Of a DNA stretch of 64,000 nucleotides, positions 18,055 to 27,607 are shown piece after piece. Position numbers and translations under genes: made by a program. This DNA comes from Bacteroidota bacterium (GTDB lineage: Bacteria; Bacteroidota; Bacteroidia; Bacteroidales; CAIXZF01), in assembly GCA_022709385.1 (NCBI GenBank), contig JAKLIX010000018.1:1-64000 (forward strand), given 5' to 3'. Every line of letters begins with the position of its first letter. Position 1 is the stretch's first letter. The notes under the pieces were generated by a model that worked only from the letters and a program-made list of their open reading frames with translations, was not told the origin of the DNA and did not search any database.

Positions 18055-20142
18055 ATGCGAAAAATCAGCTTAGCGCTTTTGGTGACTGTGCTTTTGGCCG
18101 GTCTTTTTTCCTGCAATAACGGAAATAACCCCAAATCCGGGGCCTGCGGAGCAGGTCTGGATTCCTTGCTGGCTATCGGGAAATTTACCCCGGAGCTTTT
18201 GTGGAAACTCGGCCGGGTCGGAGAGTTCAGCCTTTCCCCCGACAGCCGGCAGCTCGCTTTTGGCCTTACAAAGTACAACCTGAAAAAGAACAAAGGGAAT
18301 ACCGACATTTATCTGCTGCCTCTGGATGGCGGAGCACTTCAGCAACTTACTTCAACGGCAGGCGGAGAATACAACATACAGTGGCGACCTGACGGTAAAA
18401 AGATCGGGTTCATTGCATCGCGAAGTGGCAGTTCCCGCCTTTGGGAAATGGATGCTGACGGCTCTTTTCAGAAAGCCATCAGTCCGGAAGGAACTGATTA
18501 TAATGGTTTTATATACTCTCCTGCCCAGGATCACATCCTGCTGATCAGGGAGGTGAAAACTGATAAAAACCCTCAGGAAGTCTATCCCGATCTCCCGAAA
18601 AGCAATGTGAGGATCATCGATGACATGATGTACCGCCACTGGGATGCATGGTATGAATATACTCATTCTCATCTTTTTATTGCTTCTTATGAAAACGGAA
18701 AGATTGGAACTCCCCTCGACCTTATGCCTGACGAACCCTATGATGCCCCGGTGAAACCGGATGGCGGTATTGAACAGATCTGCTGGAGCCCCGACGGAAA
18801 AAAACTGGCCTACACCTGTAAAAAACTCAAAGGCAAAGCCTATGCCCTCAGCACGAATACCGATATCTACCTGTATGACCTGGAAAGCAGGAAAACCCTG
18901 AACCTGTCGGAAGGAATGCCCGGATATGACAAGGACCCTGTTTTTTCACCCGACGGAAAGCGGATCGTTTGGAGATCAATGGCAACTCCCGGTTTTGAAT
19001 CGGATAAGGACAGAATCATGGTGTACCACTTCGAAAATGGCAGCATCAAGGACTACAGCGCACAATTCGACCAGAGTTCTTCCAACTTTCAGTGGAAGCA
19101 AGATGGCAATACCCTTTATTTCATCTCCGGCATCCATGCCACTTACCAGATATATACCCTGGATCTCACCACAGATTCCATCCGTCAGCTCACCGGAGGA
19201 GATCATAATTATATTGATATCCGCGCCGGAAATGGGATGCTGGTGGGGACAAAAATGTCGATTGGCATGCCGGCAGAAATCTTTGTCATTGATCCTGAAA
19301 GTGGTAAAGAAACCCAGCTTAGTTTTATCAACACTCATATCCTCAATAAGATAGAATTAGCAAAGGTGGAAAAAAGGTGGATTAAAACCACGGACGGCAA
19401 GGATATGCTAACCTGGGTGATACTGCCACCGGGCTTTGATCCTTCGAAGAAATACCCTGCCCTGCTCTATTGCCAGGGAGGACCACAAAGCGCTGTCAGC
19501 CAGTTTTTCTCTTACCGCTGGAACTTCCAGATGATGGCGGCCAATGGTTACATTGTAGTAGCTCCCAACCGGCGGGGTTTACCCACCTTCGGACAGGAAT
19601 GGAACGACCAGATTTCAGGTGATTACGGTGGACAAAACATACAGGACTATCTGTCGGCCATCGATGCCGTTGCTGCAGAGCCTTATGTCGACAAGGACCA
19701 CCTGGGTGCCGTGGGAGCCAGCTATGGCGGATACAGCGTCTTCTGGCTGGCCGGCCATCATGAAGGAAGATTCAAGGCATTCATCTCTCATTGCGGAATG
19801 TATAACCTTGAAAGTCAATATGGCGCTACTGAGGAGTTCTTCTTCGTGAACCACGACCTGGGAGGACCATACTGGCAGGAACCCCAACCGGTTTCCTACA
19901 ACTACAGTCCGCACCGCTACGTCGGAAAATGGGACACCCCCATCCTGATCATTTCAGGCGGGTATGATTTCCGCATCCCATACACCGAAAGCCTGCAAGC
20001 CTTCAATGCAGCACAATTAAGAGGAATTCCAAGTAAACTGCTCTTCTTCCCTGAAGAAACCCACTTTGTACTTAAACCGCAAAACAGCGTGCTCTGGCAA
20101 AGAGAGTTCTTTGGCTGGCTCGACCGTTGGCTGAAACAATAA
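18055..20142 (+). CDS. S9-family prolyl oligopeptidase-like lipoprotein
   Basis: A 695-residue serine peptidase of the acylaminoacyl-peptidase/dipeptidyl-peptidase group. A lipoprotein signal ends at Cys22 (LAGLFSC). An N-terminal beta-propeller of WD40-like PD40 repeats (SPDSRQLAF, RPDGKKIGF, SPDGKKLAYTC, SPDGKRIVWRS) runs to about residue 410. The alpha/beta-hydrolase domain holds the triad S556 (GASYGGYS), D638 (GGYDFRIP) and H670 (EETHFVL). It would degrade short peptides in the periplasm or at the outer membrane, and could work downstream of the secreted C25 peptidases; that link is inference from shared function and nearby position. Confidence 0.93.
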   Translation: MRKISLALLVTVLLAGLFSCNNGNNPKSGACGAGLDSLLAIGKFTPELLWKLGRVGEFSLSPDSRQLAFGLTKYNLKKNKGNTDIYLLPLDGGALQQLTSTAGGEYNIQWRPDGKKIGFIASRSGSSRLWEMDADGSFQKAISPEGTDYNGFIYSPAQDHILLIREVKTDKNPQEVYPDLPKSNVRIIDDMMYRHWDAWYEYTHSHLFIASYENGKIGTPLDLMPDEPYDAPVKPDGGIEQICWSPDGKKLAYTCKKLKGKAYALSTNTDIYLYDLESRKTLNLSEGMPGYDKDPVFSPDGKRIVWRSMATPGFESDKDRIMVYHFENGSIKDYSAQFDQSSSNFQWKQDGNTLYFISGIHATYQIYTLDLTTDSIRQLTGGDHNYIDIRAGNGMLVGTKMSIGMPAEIFVIDPESGKETQLSFINTHILNKIELAKVEKRWIKTTDGKDMLTWVILPPGFDPSKKYPALLYCQGGPQSAVSQFFSYRWNFQMMAANGYIVVAPNRRGLPTFGQEWNDQISGDYGGQNIQDYLSAIDAVAAEPYVDKDHLGAVGASYGGYSVFWLAGHHEGRFKAFISHCGMYNLESQYGATEEFFFVNHDLGGPYWQEPQPVSYNYSPHRYVGKWDTPILIISGGYDFRIPYTESLQAFNAAQLRGIPSKLLFFPEETHFVLKPQNSVLWQREFFGWLDRWLKQ

Positions 20143-20170
20143 GTGTTTTGCTTATCCCACAATTGATTCC

Positions 20171-21040
20171 ATGACCCAAAGGATATTCAATTCGGCAGTC
20201 CTGAAAGAGAAAGCAATGCAAATCCGGAGGGACATCCTGCGGAGCCTCGTTGCAGCCGGTTCCGGTCATACAGGTGGTTCTCTCGGCATGGCGGATGTAT
20301 TCACCATGTTATATTTCCATGTGATGAATCACCGGCCGGAAATGCCAGACTGGCCTGACCGTGACCGGCTGATACTGTCAGCAGGTCATATTGCACCTGT
20401 CCTGTATACTACCCTGGCACACGCAGGATACTTTCCACTGGATGAACTACTTACGCTCAGAAAAGCAGGTTCAAGATTACAGGGACATCCTTCACGCGGC
20501 AGCGGGCTGCCCGGTCTTGAAGTTTCTTCGGGTTCTCTCGGGCAGGGATTGTCCGTTGCCACGGGCCTGGCCCTTGCTGCCAGGATCGATGGGAAAACCT
20601 GGCGGGTTTACTGTATCCTTGGCGACGGAGAACTGCAGGAAGGTTCAGTCTGGGAAGCAGCCATGAGTGCCGCTCACCACCGCCTTGGCAGGCTTATTGC
20701 CATCATAGACAGAAACCGCCTCCAGATTGACGGCAATACAGAGCATGTGATGCGACTCGAACCTTTGGCTGAAAAATGGCAGGCATTCGGCTGGAAGGTC
20801 TACACAGTGAACGGTCATGATTTCAGCGCCATGAACCAGGTTTTCAGCCAGCTCGATGATTGCGGCGATGTTCCCGTTGTCATTATTGCCAATACCTTGA
20901 TGGGCAAAGGAGTCGGGATGATTGAAAACGACTACCGATGGCATGGCAAAGCCCCCGGTGCCGGTGAACTTCCCCACTTCCTTGAATCACTCGAAAAATC
21001 TTATGCTCAGGTCAACCAAAGCACCCACGAAAATGAATGA
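20171..21040 (+). CDS. Transketolase, N-terminal subunit
   Basis: The thiamine-diphosphate-binding half of a split transketolase (289 residues), which moves two-carbon units in the non-oxidative pentose phosphate pathway. It shows GSGHTGGSLGMADVFTMLY near residue 35 and the TPP/Mg motif GDGELQEGSVWEA near 150-162, and it ends before the pyrimidine-binding domain. Split transketolases are common in Bacteroidota, archaea and some Firmicutes. Its stop overlaps the start of the C-terminal subunit by eight bases, which supports translational coupling and equal production. Confidence 0.95.
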   Translation: MTQRIFNSAVLKEKAMQIRRDILRSLVAAGSGHTGGSLGMADVFTMLYFHVMNHRPEMPDWPDRDRLILSAGHIAPVLYTTLAHAGYFPLDELLTLRKAGSRLQGHPSRGSGLPGLEVSSGSLGQGLSVATGLALAARIDGKTWRVYCILGDGELQEGSVWEAAMSAAHHRLGRLIAIIDRNRLQIDGNTEHVMRLEPLAEKWQAFGWKVYTVNGHDFSAMNQVFSQLDDCGDVPVVIIANTLMGKGVGMIENDYRWHGKAPGAGELPHFLESLEKSYAQVNQSTHENE

Positions 21041-22019
21041 CCCTGACCTCTGTTTCACTTTGTCCGCCCGGGAAGATAAACCCACCAAAACAGGTTTCGG
21101 TGAAGGGATCGCAGAAGCTGCTGCTTCAGAAGAAAGGCTCGTTGTACTGGGTGCCGATATCACTGCGTCAGTCGGCCTCGATCTGTTTTTAAAGCGCTTT
21201 CCTGGCAGATTTATCAGTCTTGGTATTGCCGAACAAAACTGTGCTGCCGTAGCAGCAGGTTTGGCCCTCGGCGGAAAAATACCGGTATTTTCAACCTATG
21301 CCGCCTTTGCAGCCCACCGGGCAGCAGACCAGATAAGGATTTCCATCTGCTACAACCATTTGCATGCCATCATCGGGGGCGCTCATGCAGGCATCTCAGT
21401 CGGACCGGATGGTGCCACGCACCAGGCTCTGGAAGATGTTGCAGCCATGAGGGCCCTGCCCGGTATTGTCATTCTTTCGCCCTGCGATGCCACACAAGCC
21501 CGCCTGGCTGCCATCTGCGCGGTTTCCGACCTACAGGGACCGGTTTATGTACGTTTCGGCAGAGAGGCTGTGCCTGACTTCACACCCACTGACCTGCCCT
21601 TTGTTGCCGGGAAAGGACAAGTCCTCAGAAACGGAACAGACCTGACCATCATGGCCACAGGCCACCTGGTCTGGGAAGCCTTGCAGGCTGCAGGCATCTT
21701 GTCTCAACAAAATATTTCAGCCAGGGTGGTCAACATCCATACTATCAAACCACTGGATGAAGATCTGGTGAAACAATGTGCCCTGGAGACGGGTGCCATC
21801 CTTGCTGCTGAAGAACACCAGCGTACAGGCGGTCTGGGAAGTGCCATCGCTGAAACCCTGGCACGCCTGTCCCCGGTCCCCATGGCATTCACCGGTATGC
21901 CCGACTGTTTCGGGGAGTCTGGTACGGCCGCTGAACTGATGGAAAAATTCGGGATGACTGCCCCGCATATCGCAAATCAGGCCATACAACTTTATAAACG
22001 AAAATCTGCATTTTCATGA
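21033..22019 (+). CDS. Transketolase, C-terminal subunit
   Basis: The pyrimidine-binding and C-terminal domains of the split transketolase, 328 residues. The start is the ATG at 21033 (MNDPDLCFTLSARE), which overlaps the end of the N-terminal subunit gene (ATGAATGA) and gives the usual family length; a longer frame overlaps that gene much more. Conserved features: the TPP-glutamate region GIAEQNCAAVAAGLA near residues 67-80 and GATHQALEDVAAMR near 127-140. The two proteins should form a heterotetramer with active sites at the interface. Confidence 0.95.
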   Translation: MNDPDLCFTLSAREDKPTKTGFGEGIAEAAASEERLVVLGADITASVGLDLFLKRFPGRFISLGIAEQNCAAVAAGLALGGKIPVFSTYAAFAAHRAADQIRISICYNHLHAIIGGAHAGISVGPDGATHQALEDVAAMRALPGIVILSPCDATQARLAAICAVSDLQGPVYVRFGREAVPDFTPTDLPFVAGKGQVLRNGTDLTIMATGHLVWEALQAAGILSQQNISARVVNIHTIKPLDEDLVKQCALETGAILAAEEHQRTGGLGSAIAETLARLSPVPMAFTGMPDCFGESGTAAELMEKFGMTAPHIANQAIQLYKRKSAFS

Positions 22020-22064
22020 TCTTGCTCTTCCCGGGCATTGATTCCAAACCAAACACTTGAACAG

Positions 22065-22607
22065 ATGGACTTTATCGACGATGACCCCAAAAAGATAAAA
22101 CAAGTGCTGGAAATGCTCACGCTGGCCAACGATTACTGCCTGTTCCTCGAAAAAGCAGGCCAGTATACCCCATCCGAAGTCCGGGATTACCTCCATAAAA
22201 TCTGCCCGCTGCTCTACCTTAAAGGGAGTCTCCTTCCAGATATTTCCGATAAAGAGGATGAGCTGATACCAACACACTATACTACGGAAGAACAATGGGA
22301 AAGCATTTACAATACCATGAAACCTCTGTTTGGCAGTATGGATAAATACCAATACCATTTTTTCAGGGATGCCTTTGGTCTGGAACAGGAAAACTGCAGC
22401 CTGGCAGAAAATTTTGCCGATATCTACCAGGATATGAAGGATTTTGTCCTCGCCTACCAGGCCAGAACATATACTGCGCAACAAAGCGCCGTTTTTCACT
22501 GTGCCAGGCTATTTAAAATCCACTGGGGTCCACGCATCCTCGAATCCCTGCCGGTGATCCATAATGCCCTGTACCCGGCGGAGCATGATGCAGTCCGGGA
22601 TGATTAA
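22065..22607 (+). CDS. DUF5063 family protein
   Basis: A 180-residue, mostly alpha-helical, acidic protein without signal peptide or membrane helices. The segments QVLEMLTLANDYCLFLEKA, VRDYLHKICPLLYLKGSLLP and HWGPRILESLPVIH match DUF5063, a family of unknown function. The start is placed at the ATG at 22065 (MDFIDDDPKK); the open frame extends to a TTG at 22038 but nothing supports it. It follows the transketolase pair by 45 bases, and I infer no functional tie from that. In other genomes members may lie beside exonuclease or transport genes, which I cannot check. Confidence 0.75.
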   Translation: MDFIDDDPKKIKQVLEMLTLANDYCLFLEKAGQYTPSEVRDYLHKICPLLYLKGSLLPDISDKEDELIPTHYTTEEQWESIYNTMKPLFGSMDKYQYHFFRDAFGLEQENCSLAENFADIYQDMKDFVLAYQARTYTAQQSAVFHCARLFKIHWGPRILESLPVIHNALYPAEHDAVRDD

Positions 22608-22712
22608 AACTTTGAACTGTTTATTATCTTTCCGAAGCTGAACCCGGCCACATCCCCCTTTAAATTATTCCGGTTTTTTACCTCATAGCTGATCATCCTG
22701 ATGAAATTTAGG

Positions 22713-22720
22713 TAATTTTG
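22713..22720 (+). promoter_or_regulatory. -7 element of feoAB
   Basis: TAATTTTG, an exact TAnnTTTG match, 26 bases before the feoAB start. Transcription would start near 22725, just at the edge of the palindrome at 22728-22746. Confidence 0.6.
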
Positions 22721-22727
22721 CACTTCG

Positions 22728-22746
22728 TTTATTTAATCTAAATAAA
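22728..22746. promoter_or_regulatory. 19-bp palindrome abutting the feoAB start, candidate metal-regulator operator
   Basis: TTTATTTA (22728-22735) and TAAATAAA (22739-22746) are perfect inverted repeats around ATC, 19 bp in all, the size of Fur and DtxR-family operators. The last base lies directly before the ATG at 22747. A repressor bound here would cover the start of transcription. The sequence differs from the E. coli Fur box, so the protein is unknown. Confidence 0.55.
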
Positions 22747-25266
22747 ATGACGCTTTACGACCTGAGTCAGGGCGATCGTGGGATCATCACCAAGGTGATG
22801 GGGCGCGGTGCTTTCCGCAAGCGTATCCTCGAGATGGGTTTCATACCCGGAAAGCAGGTAAGGGTCGTAAAAAAAGCTCCCCTGCGCGATCCGGTGGAAT
22901 ACACCATCCTGGGGTACAATGTGTCACTTCGGAACTCGGAAGCGCAACTCATTGAGGTACTAACCCCTGAAGAAGCTGTAGTAAGCAATGGCGAAAACGC
23001 ACAAACTGCCACCGTCCCCGATGAACTCTTCCTGAATAAAACCGCAAAAGAAAAAGGAAAAAGAATCGACATCGCACTGGTCGGTAATCCCAACTGCGGT
23101 AAAACCACGCTCTTCAATATGGCTTCCGGTTCGAGAGAAAGAGTGGGTAATTACGGAGGTGTAACAGTGGAAGCCAAAAAAGCAAGGATCAGGCACAAGG
23201 GATATATCATCAACATGATCGATCTGCCTGGTACATATTCGCTTTCTGCTTACAGTCCGGAAGAACTGTTTGTCCGCGAATACATCTTCAAACACCATCC
23301 CGATATTGTGATCAACGTCATCGACGCTTCCAATCTGGAACGTAACCTGTATCTGACCTCTCAGCTCATTGACATGGATATCCGTGTAGTGATTGCAATG
23401 AACATGTACGATGAGTTCCAGAAAAGCGGCAGCAGCCTTGACCACGAGCGTCTTGGTAAACTGCTCGGCATCCCCATCATACCCACTATCAGTCCAAAGG
23501 GTAAAGGCATCGAAGCCCTGCTGGATAAAACCATTGATGTGTACGAAGATCGCGATGAAACCACACGCCACATCCACATCAGTTATGGCAGTCACCTGGA
23601 AGAAGCCATTCAAAGGGTTCAGGATAAAATCAAGCAGGCCTCCAATTATTTTCTTACCGACAGTATCAGTTCACGCTTTCTTTCCATCAAGCTAATCGAA
23701 AAGGATGCCGATGCTTCGAGCAGGATACAGCCCTGCCCCAACCACCTTGACATTGTTGCCCAGGTGAGGGAAGAAATCCGCTTTATAGAAGAAGACATGA
23801 AGTCTGACTCTGAATCCCTGATCACGGATGCGAAATACGGTTTCATTGAGGGAGCCCTGAAAGAAACCCTTCAGTCGAGCCCTGTCGAGGAAAGAAAGAA
23901 AAGTGAGGTGATCGATACCTTTTTCACCCATAAACTCTGGGGTATTCCGGTGTTTGTGCTGTTCATGTGGCTGGCATTTTACATTACATTCAAAATCGGA
24001 GAGTACCCGATGGGATGGATTGAAACCCTGGTAGGCAAAGTATCTGAGCTTACGGATACCCTCATGCCACCTGGTCCCCTTAAAGACCTGCTGATCCAGG
24101 GAGTCATAGGCGGGGTTGGAGGTGTAATCGTCTTCCTTCCGAATATTCTGCTGCTGTTCCTGTTTATTTCCCTGATGGAAGATACCGGCTACCTTGCAAG
24201 AGCCGTATTTATCATGGACAAGGCCATGCACAGGATCGGGCTTCACGGAAAATCCTTTATTCCGCTGCTGATGGGATTCGGTTGCAATGTACCCGCCATT
24301 ATGTCCACCAGAATCATCGAATCCAGGCGGGACAAGATGGTAACCATCCTGATCAATCCTTTCATGTCGTGCAGTGCCCGCCTGCCGGTGTATATCTTGT
24401 TTATCTCTGCCTTCTTTGTGGTTTACCAGGGTACTATCCTCTTCCTCATGTACTTTGCGGGTATCCTGATCGCCATCATGTCAGCCCTGTTGTTTAATAA
24501 AACCCTGTTTAAAAAGGCCGACGTTCCTTTTGTCATGGAACTTCCACCCTACCGTGTCCCGACCCTGAGAAGCCTGCTCCGGCATATGTGGACCAGGGCC
24601 CAGCAATACCTGAGGAAGATTGGGGTCATTATCCTGACAGCATCTGTAATTATCTGGGCACTGGGGTATTACCCGCGAAACCGTGAACTGGAAAATGCAT
24701 ACCGGACAGAGGTTGAGAAAAGAGCCGCCATGCATGTGGAACAAGGTACCACCCTCGACGAAAAAGCCTACTTTCCTGCCGGTTTGGATGATCATCAACT
24801 GGAATTGTATTATCTGCAGGCTGCTCAGGAATATTCTCTGATAGGAAGAATCGGGAAATTTATTGAACCCGTGATGGATCCCTTAGGATTTAACTGGAAA
24901 ATGACCGTTGCTATCCTTACCGGTATCGCCGGAAAAGAAATTGTGGTGGGCACCCTGGGAGTATTGCATCATACCGATCCGGGAAACAAAACTGAATCGG
25001 CTTCCCTGATTGTAAGACTGAAAGAGGAAATTGAGGACAACAGCCGGCTTAATGTCAGCCATCCATACCAAAGCAAGTTGATCGCCATTTCCTTCATGCT
25101 TTTTATCCTGATTTATTTCCCCTGTATTGCAGTAATTGCCACCATCAGAAAAGAAACCGGCCACTGGAAATGGGCGATCTTCACCATCCTGTATACCACT
25201 GGACTGGCATGGCTCATTTCTTTTCTGACCTACCAGGGGGGGCTGCTGATCGTTCGCTTATTCTGA
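22747..25266 (+). CDS. feoB: Ferrous iron transporter FeoAB fusion
   Basis: An 839-residue fusion. Residues 1-75 are FeoA, an SH3-like domain (MTLYDLSQGDRGIITKV ... ILGYNVSLRNSEAQLIEV). FeoB follows: a cytoplasmic G domain with G1 GNPNCGKT (K119), switch and G3 DLPGTYSL, G4-like AMNMYDE, then the guanine-dissociation-inhibitor helices, and a membrane domain with two Gate motifs (GFGCNVPAIMSTR and GIAGKEIVVGTLG). It imports Fe2+ across the inner membrane. FeoA-FeoB fusions are the normal form in Bacteroidota. It is followed after five bases by a small Cys-rich membrane protein, as in many feo operons. The palindrome at the start suggests iron or manganese control. Confidence 0.97.
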   Translation: MTLYDLSQGDRGIITKVMGRGAFRKRILEMGFIPGKQVRVVKKAPLRDPVEYTILGYNVSLRNSEAQLIEVLTPEEAVVSNGENAQTATVPDELFLNKTAKEKGKRIDIALVGNPNCGKTTLFNMASGSRERVGNYGGVTVEAKKARIRHKGYIINMIDLPGTYSLSAYSPEELFVREYIFKHHPDIVINVIDASNLERNLYLTSQLIDMDIRVVIAMNMYDEFQKSGSSLDHERLGKLLGIPIIPTISPKGKGIEALLDKTIDVYEDRDETTRHIHISYGSHLEEAIQRVQDKIKQASNYFLTDSISSRFLSIKLIEKDADASSRIQPCPNHLDIVAQVREEIRFIEEDMKSDSESLITDAKYGFIEGALKETLQSSPVEERKKSEVIDTFFTHKLWGIPVFVLFMWLAFYITFKIGEYPMGWIETLVGKVSELTDTLMPPGPLKDLLIQGVIGGVGGVIVFLPNILLLFLFISLMEDTGYLARAVFIMDKAMHRIGLHGKSFIPLLMGFGCNVPAIMSTRIIESRRDKMVTILINPFMSCSARLPVYILFISAFFVVYQGTILFLMYFAGILIAIMSALLFNKTLFKKADVPFVMELPPYRVPTLRSLLRHMWTRAQQYLRKIGVIILTASVIIWALGYYPRNRELENAYRTEVEKRAAMHVEQGTTLDEKAYFPAGLDDHQLELYYLQAAQEYSLIGRIGKFIEPVMDPLGFNWKMTVAILTGIAGKEIVVGTLGVLHHTDPGNKTESASLIVRLKEEIEDNSRLNVSHPYQSKLIAISFMLFILIYFPCIAVIATIRKETGHWKWAIFTILYTTGLAWLISFLTYQGGLLIVRLF

Positions 25267-25271
25267 AAACC

Positions 25272-25448
25272 ATGTGGCAGGAAATCATTGTAGCTGTTAT
25301 CCTTTGTTTTGTTACCTACCTGGTTATAAGAAGATTCCTGTTTAAACGCAGGTCGAAGGCCCTTGATTGTGGTTCGTGCAGTACATCCTGTGATTCCTGT
25401 CCCCTGCTTCATTCACAGGGAAACAAAGGCAGCGGCAGTCCCGATTAG
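25272..25448 (+). CDS. FeoB-associated Cys-rich membrane protein
   Basis: A 58-residue protein with one N-terminal membrane helix (EIIVAVILCFVTYLVI), a basic stretch (RRFLFKRRSK) and a cysteine-rich tail (CGSCSTSCDSC). This is the layout of the FeoB-associated Cys-rich membrane protein family, thought to help FeoB in a role like that of FeoC. The start is the ATG at 25272, five bases after the feoAB stop, and extension upstream would overlap feoAB. Its last four bases overlap the end of the convergent TPR gene. The cysteines could bind iron or an iron-sulfur cluster, which is inference. Confidence 0.88.
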   Translation: MWQEIIVAVILCFVTYLVIRRFLFKRRSKALDCGSCSTSCDSCPLLHSQGNKGSGSPD

Positions 25449-26476
25449 TGTTTCCCTGCCCTTTCCATCTGATCCAGCCTTTTCATCCCTTCGAGTGCCA
25501 ATGGATACGCCGGTCTCAAGGTCAAGGCCTGATGGTAATCCTGTCTGGCATTGAGCAGATCGCCCATTAGTTCACGGCAATAACCCCTGTTATAATAGGC
25601 CTCCACATATTGGGGATCGGCTTCGATCGCCTGCGTAAAGTACCTGACCCCTTCCCTGTAAACCCGAAGATAAAACAGGTGGATATATCCCAGGTTAAAA
25701 TAGGCGAATTTATATCTGGAATCGATCTGCAGGATACGATGGTACAATTCCATGGCTTTGTTGTAGTCCCCGCTTTCCTGGTAATACATCCCCAGGTTAT
25801 ACATAGCCTCAATGCTCTGAGGTTTCAGGTTAAGGGCACTGTTCAGGTAATCCACGGCCAGCTTGTTTCCGGAAAGCGTAAACAGGATACCGAGCTGGAT
25901 ATAAGCTTCATAGTATTGCTGATCTGCATCCACTGCAAAGCGAAAGTTCCGGATGGCAGCGGCCGTGTCCCCTTTTTCCTTATCGGCAAACCCTTTAATG
26001 AAATAAGCCCTGGCATTGCCTTTTTCAATTCTCAGGACTTCATCCGTATAAAGCCTGACCCTTTCATAATCACGAAAATAGAGGCTTAGTTCAGCCAGTT
26101 TCAGGTAGGCTTCGGTTTCATTGTTATCCAGTGAAATCGCTTTCTCAAGCGCTTCCCTGCATTGTTTGGCCATGCCTTTCATCAGATAGATATCCGACAG
26201 TCTGACGTAATACCTGGCATTCCCGGAGTTGATGCCAATGGCACGGTTGATGTCCGAGAGCGCGGCATCCGGCTGGTTTTCATCAAGGAGCAGTCCTGCC
26301 CGCTTCCAGTAAAGGTCAGCATTGTCCGGTTCCAGCCGGATCAGTGCTGAAAGCGAGTCCGTTGCATGAGAAAGGGTATCGCCGGCAGGTGGTTCATCAA
26401 GCTGGTGGCCAGACTGGCAGGCGGCGAAAAGGTAGAGCACCCAGATCAGCATGAAACCCGGAAGCAAGCTTCTCAT
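25445..26476 (-). CDS. TPR-repeat lipoprotein
   Basis: A 343-residue lipoprotein: the signal ends at Cys20 (LFAAC), followed by about eight tandem tetratricopeptide repeats covering nearly all of the mature protein (for example AMYNLGMYYQESGDYNKAMELY and VEAYYNRGYCRELMGDLLNARQDYHQAL). TPR arrays hold partners; this one would work in the periplasm or at the outer membrane. The partner is not visible from sequence. The gene starts nine bases after the recA stop on the same strand, so the two are probably co-transcribed, though they need not act together. Its 3' end overlaps that of the feo Cys-rich gene by four bases. Confidence 0.88.
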   Translation of the reverse strand: MRSLLPGFMLIWVLYLFAACQSGHQLDEPPAGDTLSHATDSLSALIRLEPDNADLYWKRAGLLLDENQPDAALSDINRAIGINSGNARYYVRLSDIYLMKGMAKQCREALEKAISLDNNETEAYLKLAELSLYFRDYERVRLYTDEVLRIEKGNARAYFIKGFADKEKGDTAAAIRNFRFAVDADQQYYEAYIQLGILFTLSGNKLAVDYLNSALNLKPQSIEAMYNLGMYYQESGDYNKAMELYHRILQIDSRYKFAYFNLGYIHLFYLRVYREGVRYFTQAIEADPQYVEAYYNRGYCRELMGDLLNARQDYHQALTLRPAYPLALEGMKRLDQMERAGKH

Positions 26477-26485
26477 AATCCGGTA

Positions 26486-27493
26486 TTATTTTTTTTGTAA
26501 ATGCTCCCTGACCTGGTTCTCGAGTTCATCCGCAAGTTCAGGATTATCGGTAAGCAATTGTTTCAATGCATCCCTGCCCTGTCCAAGCCTGGTATCTCCA
26601 TAAGAGTACCAACTGCCGCTCTTTTTCACGATGTTGAAATCCGTCGACAAGTCAATAATCTCACCCGTTCTCGAAATCCCTTCTCCGTAAATGATATCAA
26701 ATTCGGCTGTGCGGAAAGGCGGTGCCACTTTGTTTTTCAGCACTTTCACCTTGGCTCTTCCGCCAATGATATTTTCCCCGTCCTTGATCTGGCTGAGCCT
26801 TCTGATATCGAGCCTGACCGAACTGTAAAATTTAAGCGCATTACCGCCTGTGGTGGTTTCGGGATTACCGAACATAACCCCGATTTTGTCACGTAACTGA
26901 TTGATAAATACGCAAATAGACCTTGTTTTTGAGATTGTGGCCGTCAATTTTCTGAGCGCCTGCGACATCAGTCTGGCCTGCAAACCCACCTTTGCTTCGC
27001 CCATGTCTCCGTCAATTTCACTTTTCGGAGTCAGTGCTGCAACAGAATCGATCACAATGATATCGATAGCACCGGATCTGATCAGGCTGTCGGCTATTTC
27101 CAGAGCCTGTTCCCCGTTGTCGGGCTGGGAAATGAACAGGTTTTCGATGTCAACGCCAAGTTTTTGAGCATAAGCGCGGTCGAAAGCATGTTCGGCATCG
27201 ATGAAGGCAGCAAGCCCTCCTTTTTTCTGAGCCTCAGCGATTGCATGGATGGCCAGGGTGGTTTTTCCCGAGGCCTCCGGCCCGAAAATCTCCACGATCC
27301 TTCCCTTGGGCAATCCGCCAACACCCAGGGCTGCATCAAGACCAATCGAACCGGTGGGAATGACTTCCACCTGTTCAATGGCATTGTCTCCTAATTTCAT
27401 CACGGCCCCTTTGCCGTAATTCTTTTCAATCTTGTCAAGCGTCAGTTGCAGCGCCTTCAGCTTTTCCTTCAGTTCTGGTGATTCTTTGCTCAT
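26486..27493 (-). CDS. recA: Recombinase RecA
   Basis: A complete 335-residue RecA, which forms the filament on single-stranded DNA for homologous recombination and SOS induction. Walker A is GPEASGKTT with K77; Walker B is [11 protein letters not shown]; loop L1/L2 features [21 protein letters not shown] are intact. The start is the ATG at 27493 ([12 protein letters not shown]); the open frame reaches a TTG 36 bases further, but the ATG gives normal length and follows TAAGGA. I see no LexA-type box upstream, in line with the absence of a canonical SOS in many Bacteroidota. A peroxiredoxin gene lies upstream. Confidence 0.98.
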   Translation of the reverse strand: MSKESPELKEKLKALQLTLDKIEKNYGKGAVMKLGDNAIEQVEVIPTGSIGLDAALGVGGLPKGRIVEIFGPEASGKTTLAIHAIAEAQKKGGLAAFIDAEHAFDRAYAQKLGVDIENLFISQPDNGEQALEIADSLIRSGAIDIIVIDSVAALTPKSEIDGDMGEAKVGLQARLMSQALRKLTATISKTRSICVFINQLRDKIGVMFGNPETTTGGNALKFYSSVRLDIRRLSQIKDGENIIGGRAKVKVLKNKVAPPFRTAEFDIIYGEGISRTGEIIDLSTDFNIVKKSGSWYSYGDTRLGQGRDALKQLLTDNPELADELENQVREHLQKK

Positions 27494-27607
27494 TTCCTTA
27501 GGTTTAATTTGGATCAATGTCCGGCGCAAAATAAGACAAAATTGCCGGATCTTTTACCTTATTAGATGCAAAAGACCAGCCGATGTGGAAAAAAAAACGG
27601 AAAAAAA

